From the NCBI GenBank assembly GCA_958418185.1, contig CATZEP010000066.1, positions 1-7,446 on the forward strand: DNA of 7,446 bases, written 5' to 3'. Position numbers and translations under genes: made by a program. Shown piece by piece: positions 6,088 through 7,446 of the stretch. The notes under the pieces were generated by a model that made no database searches, was not told the origin of the DNA, and worked only from the letters and a program-made list of their open reading frames with translations. This stretch comes from an uncultured Collinsella sp. Its GTDB lineage: Bacteria > Actinomycetota > Coriobacteriia > Coriobacteriales > Coriobacteriaceae. Positions within the stretch are counted from its first letter, which is position 1, and each line of letters opens with the position of its first letter.

Positions 6088-7446
6088 ATGTTTAATCAAA
6101 AAAATAAGGTGACACGCGCGGACTATGAGCAGTGGCGTGCCGGACAGGATGAGACGGCGGGTCGCATCGCGTCCGACCCCGATAGGCTCCTGTTCCATGT
6201 GGAGCCTGAGCTTGGCTGGCTCAACGACCCCAACGGTTTGGTTCAGATTGGTGATACGTATCACATCTATCATCAATACGATCCGTTCGATGCTGCGCAT
6301 GGCGGTCCAGTGCTTTGGAACCATCTGACGACAAAGGATTTTGTGACGTACGAGAATCACGGCCCCGCGCTGTTCCCCGATTCCGATTTGGATTCGAACG
6401 GAGCGTATTCTGGTTCTGCCTTTGTACGCGATGGCAAGATTCACTACTTCTATACCGGCAACGTCAAGCATTTTGACCGCGATGATTACGACTACGTGTT
6501 GACGGGCCGTGAGCAAAACCAGATTCATATGGTTGCCGAGAATCCCGACGAATTGGGCGAGAAGTGCATAGCTGTTGGACCGGTCGATTACCCCGACGAT
6601 ATCGGTACGCACGTGCGCGACCCCAAGATCCTTGAGCACGATGGTATCTACTACATGGTTCTGGGCGCTCGTACGAAAGACGACCGTGGCTGCGTGCTTG
6701 TCTATACCTCGCGCAATCTTGAGGACTGGAGCTATGCGACGCGCATTGAGTTGGGCGAGAAGTTTGGCTTTATGTGGGAGTGCCCCGATCTGTTTGAGCT
6801 CGATGGCGAGCTTATTCTCGTTTGCTGTCCGCAGGGTGTGCCTGCCGATGGTTGGCGTTACCGCAATCCGCATCAGTGCGTGTGGTTCCCCATCGAGGCC
6901 GATTGGGAGGCGCCGAGCTTTAAAATCGTCGGGCAGAGCATGCCCCCGATGGTCGATGCCGGTTTTGATTTCTATGCTCCGCAGTCCTTTGAGGATGCTG
7001 CAGGCCGGCGTTTGATGATCGGATGGTCGGGTTGCCCCGATGCGACGGCAGAAAACCCGACGGTGGCGCGCGGGTGGCAGTGCGCGTTGACGGTGCCGCG
7101 AGAGCTGAGCATGCGCGATGGTAAGCTCTGCCAGCAGCCGGCGCACGAGATTGAGAGGATGCGCGGCGGCTGCGTTCGTGCTGTAGGCGAAGAGACCGTC
7201 GAGGAGCCGGGACGCCTGTTTGATGTCGTGGTTTCCTGTGAGGGCGCCAAGATGATCGAGCTCGAAATCCGCAAGGGTGTCTTTGTGCGTTATGCGGAGG
7301 GGATGCTTACCCTCGATATGGGTAATGAAGGCTATGGGCGAGACCGGAGGTCGATCGAGCTCAGCGAGCTTCGCGACCTGCGCGTGCTTTCGGACAGTAC
7401 GATGGTCGAGATTTTTGCCAACGGCGGCGAGGCAGCACTTACGAGC
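6088..7446 (+). CDS. scrB: Sucrose-6-phosphate hydrolase (GH32), 3' end outside window
   Basis: The frame is open from ATG 6088 to the window end (453 codons, no stop). This is a canonical family 32 enzyme, cutting sucrose 6-phosphate into glucose 6-phosphate and fructose in the cytoplasm. The three catalytic motifs are textbook: GWLNDPNG with nucleophile Asp47, HVRDPK with Asp178, and WECPDLF with acid/base Glu231. SGSAF, the substrate-contact motif, appears after AY. The late EIFANGGEAALTS (from about 7408) is the conserved GH32 C-terminal sandwich strand, so only a few tens of residues should be missing. No signal peptide is seen. The ribosome binding site is weak (GAGAAAG, 9 nt upstream) and a strong hairpin lies just ahead, so translation may be lower than for the PTS. 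Pairing with a PTS permease supports a phospho-sugar substrate; plain sucrose or fructan hydrolysis cannot be excluded. Confidence 0.93.
   Translation, partial: MFNQKNKVTRADYEQWRAGQDETAGRIASDPDRLLFHVEPELGWLNDPNGLVQIGDTYHIYHQYDPFDAAHGGPVLWNHLTTKDFVTYENHGPALFPDSDLDSNGAYSGSAFVRDGKIHYFYTGNVKHFDRDDYDYVLTGREQNQIHMVAENPDELGEKCIAVGPVDYPDDIGTHVRDPKILEHDGIYYMVLGARTKDDRGCVLVYTSRNLEDWSYATRIELGEKFGFMWECPDLFELDGELILVCCPQGVPADGWRYRNPHQCVWFPIEADWEAPSFKIVGQSMPPMVDAGFDFYAPQSFEDAAGRRLMIGWSGCPDATAENPTVARGWQCALTVPRELSMRDGKLCQQPAHEIERMRGGCVRAVGEETVEEPGRLFDVVVSCEGAKMIELEIRKGVFVRYAEGMLTLDMGNEGYGRDRRSIELSELRDLRVLSDSTMVEIFANGGEAALTS

Noticed and set aside
6079..7146. A 355-codon - strand frame opposite the GH32 hydrolase
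   Set aside because: The + strand frame, open to the window end, has all three GH32 catalytic motifs, and the antisense product matches no known domain.

Overview
The window reads as ordinary chromosomal metabolic DNA from a moderately GC-rich, anaerobic, saccharolytic gut-type bacterium. The protein sequences, the separately encoded glycyl-radical domain of pyruvate formate-lyase and the sugar locus resemble Coriobacteriia, most likely Collinsella or a relative. That assignment rests on recognition, not on a search. All supported genes lie on the + strand.

Region 1 (1-1611) is fermentation. It holds the 3' part of a pyruvate formate-lyase (PFL) gene. The protein stops before the usual C-terminal glycyl-radical domain, and 85 bp later an 83-residue gene encodes exactly that domain (RVSGY motif, GrcA/YfiD-like). 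The two products together would make one complete PFL, so the enzyme looks naturally split. The gap between them holds a perfect 10-bp inverted repeat over an extended -10-like sequence and a GC hairpin ahead of the small gene's ribosome binding site.

Region 2 (1612-1891) has no gene. It is dominated by a palindromic element of about 145 bp: 31-bp perfect arms around a second 20-bp hairpin. It may be a dispersed repeat (REP/ERIC/MITE-like) or a strong transcript-end structure.

Region 3 (about 1850-7446) is a sucrose or fructo-oligosaccharide locus. It encodes a LacI-family regulator, an atypical GH32-like beta-fructosidase, a PTS EIIBC permease of the sucrose/beta-glucoside type, and a canonical GH32 sucrose-6-phosphate hydrolase cut by the window end. 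Four sites sharing the half-site CGTTTGACATAT or its complement lie over the regulator's own promoter and in front of the first enzyme gene, two of them as a 17-bp tandem repeat. This suggests autoregulation and substrate-induced control. The expected flow is import and phosphorylation of the sugar by EIIBC with a IIA domain supplied from elsewhere, then cytoplasmic cleavage by the two fructosidases. No fructokinase or IIA gene is visible in the window.
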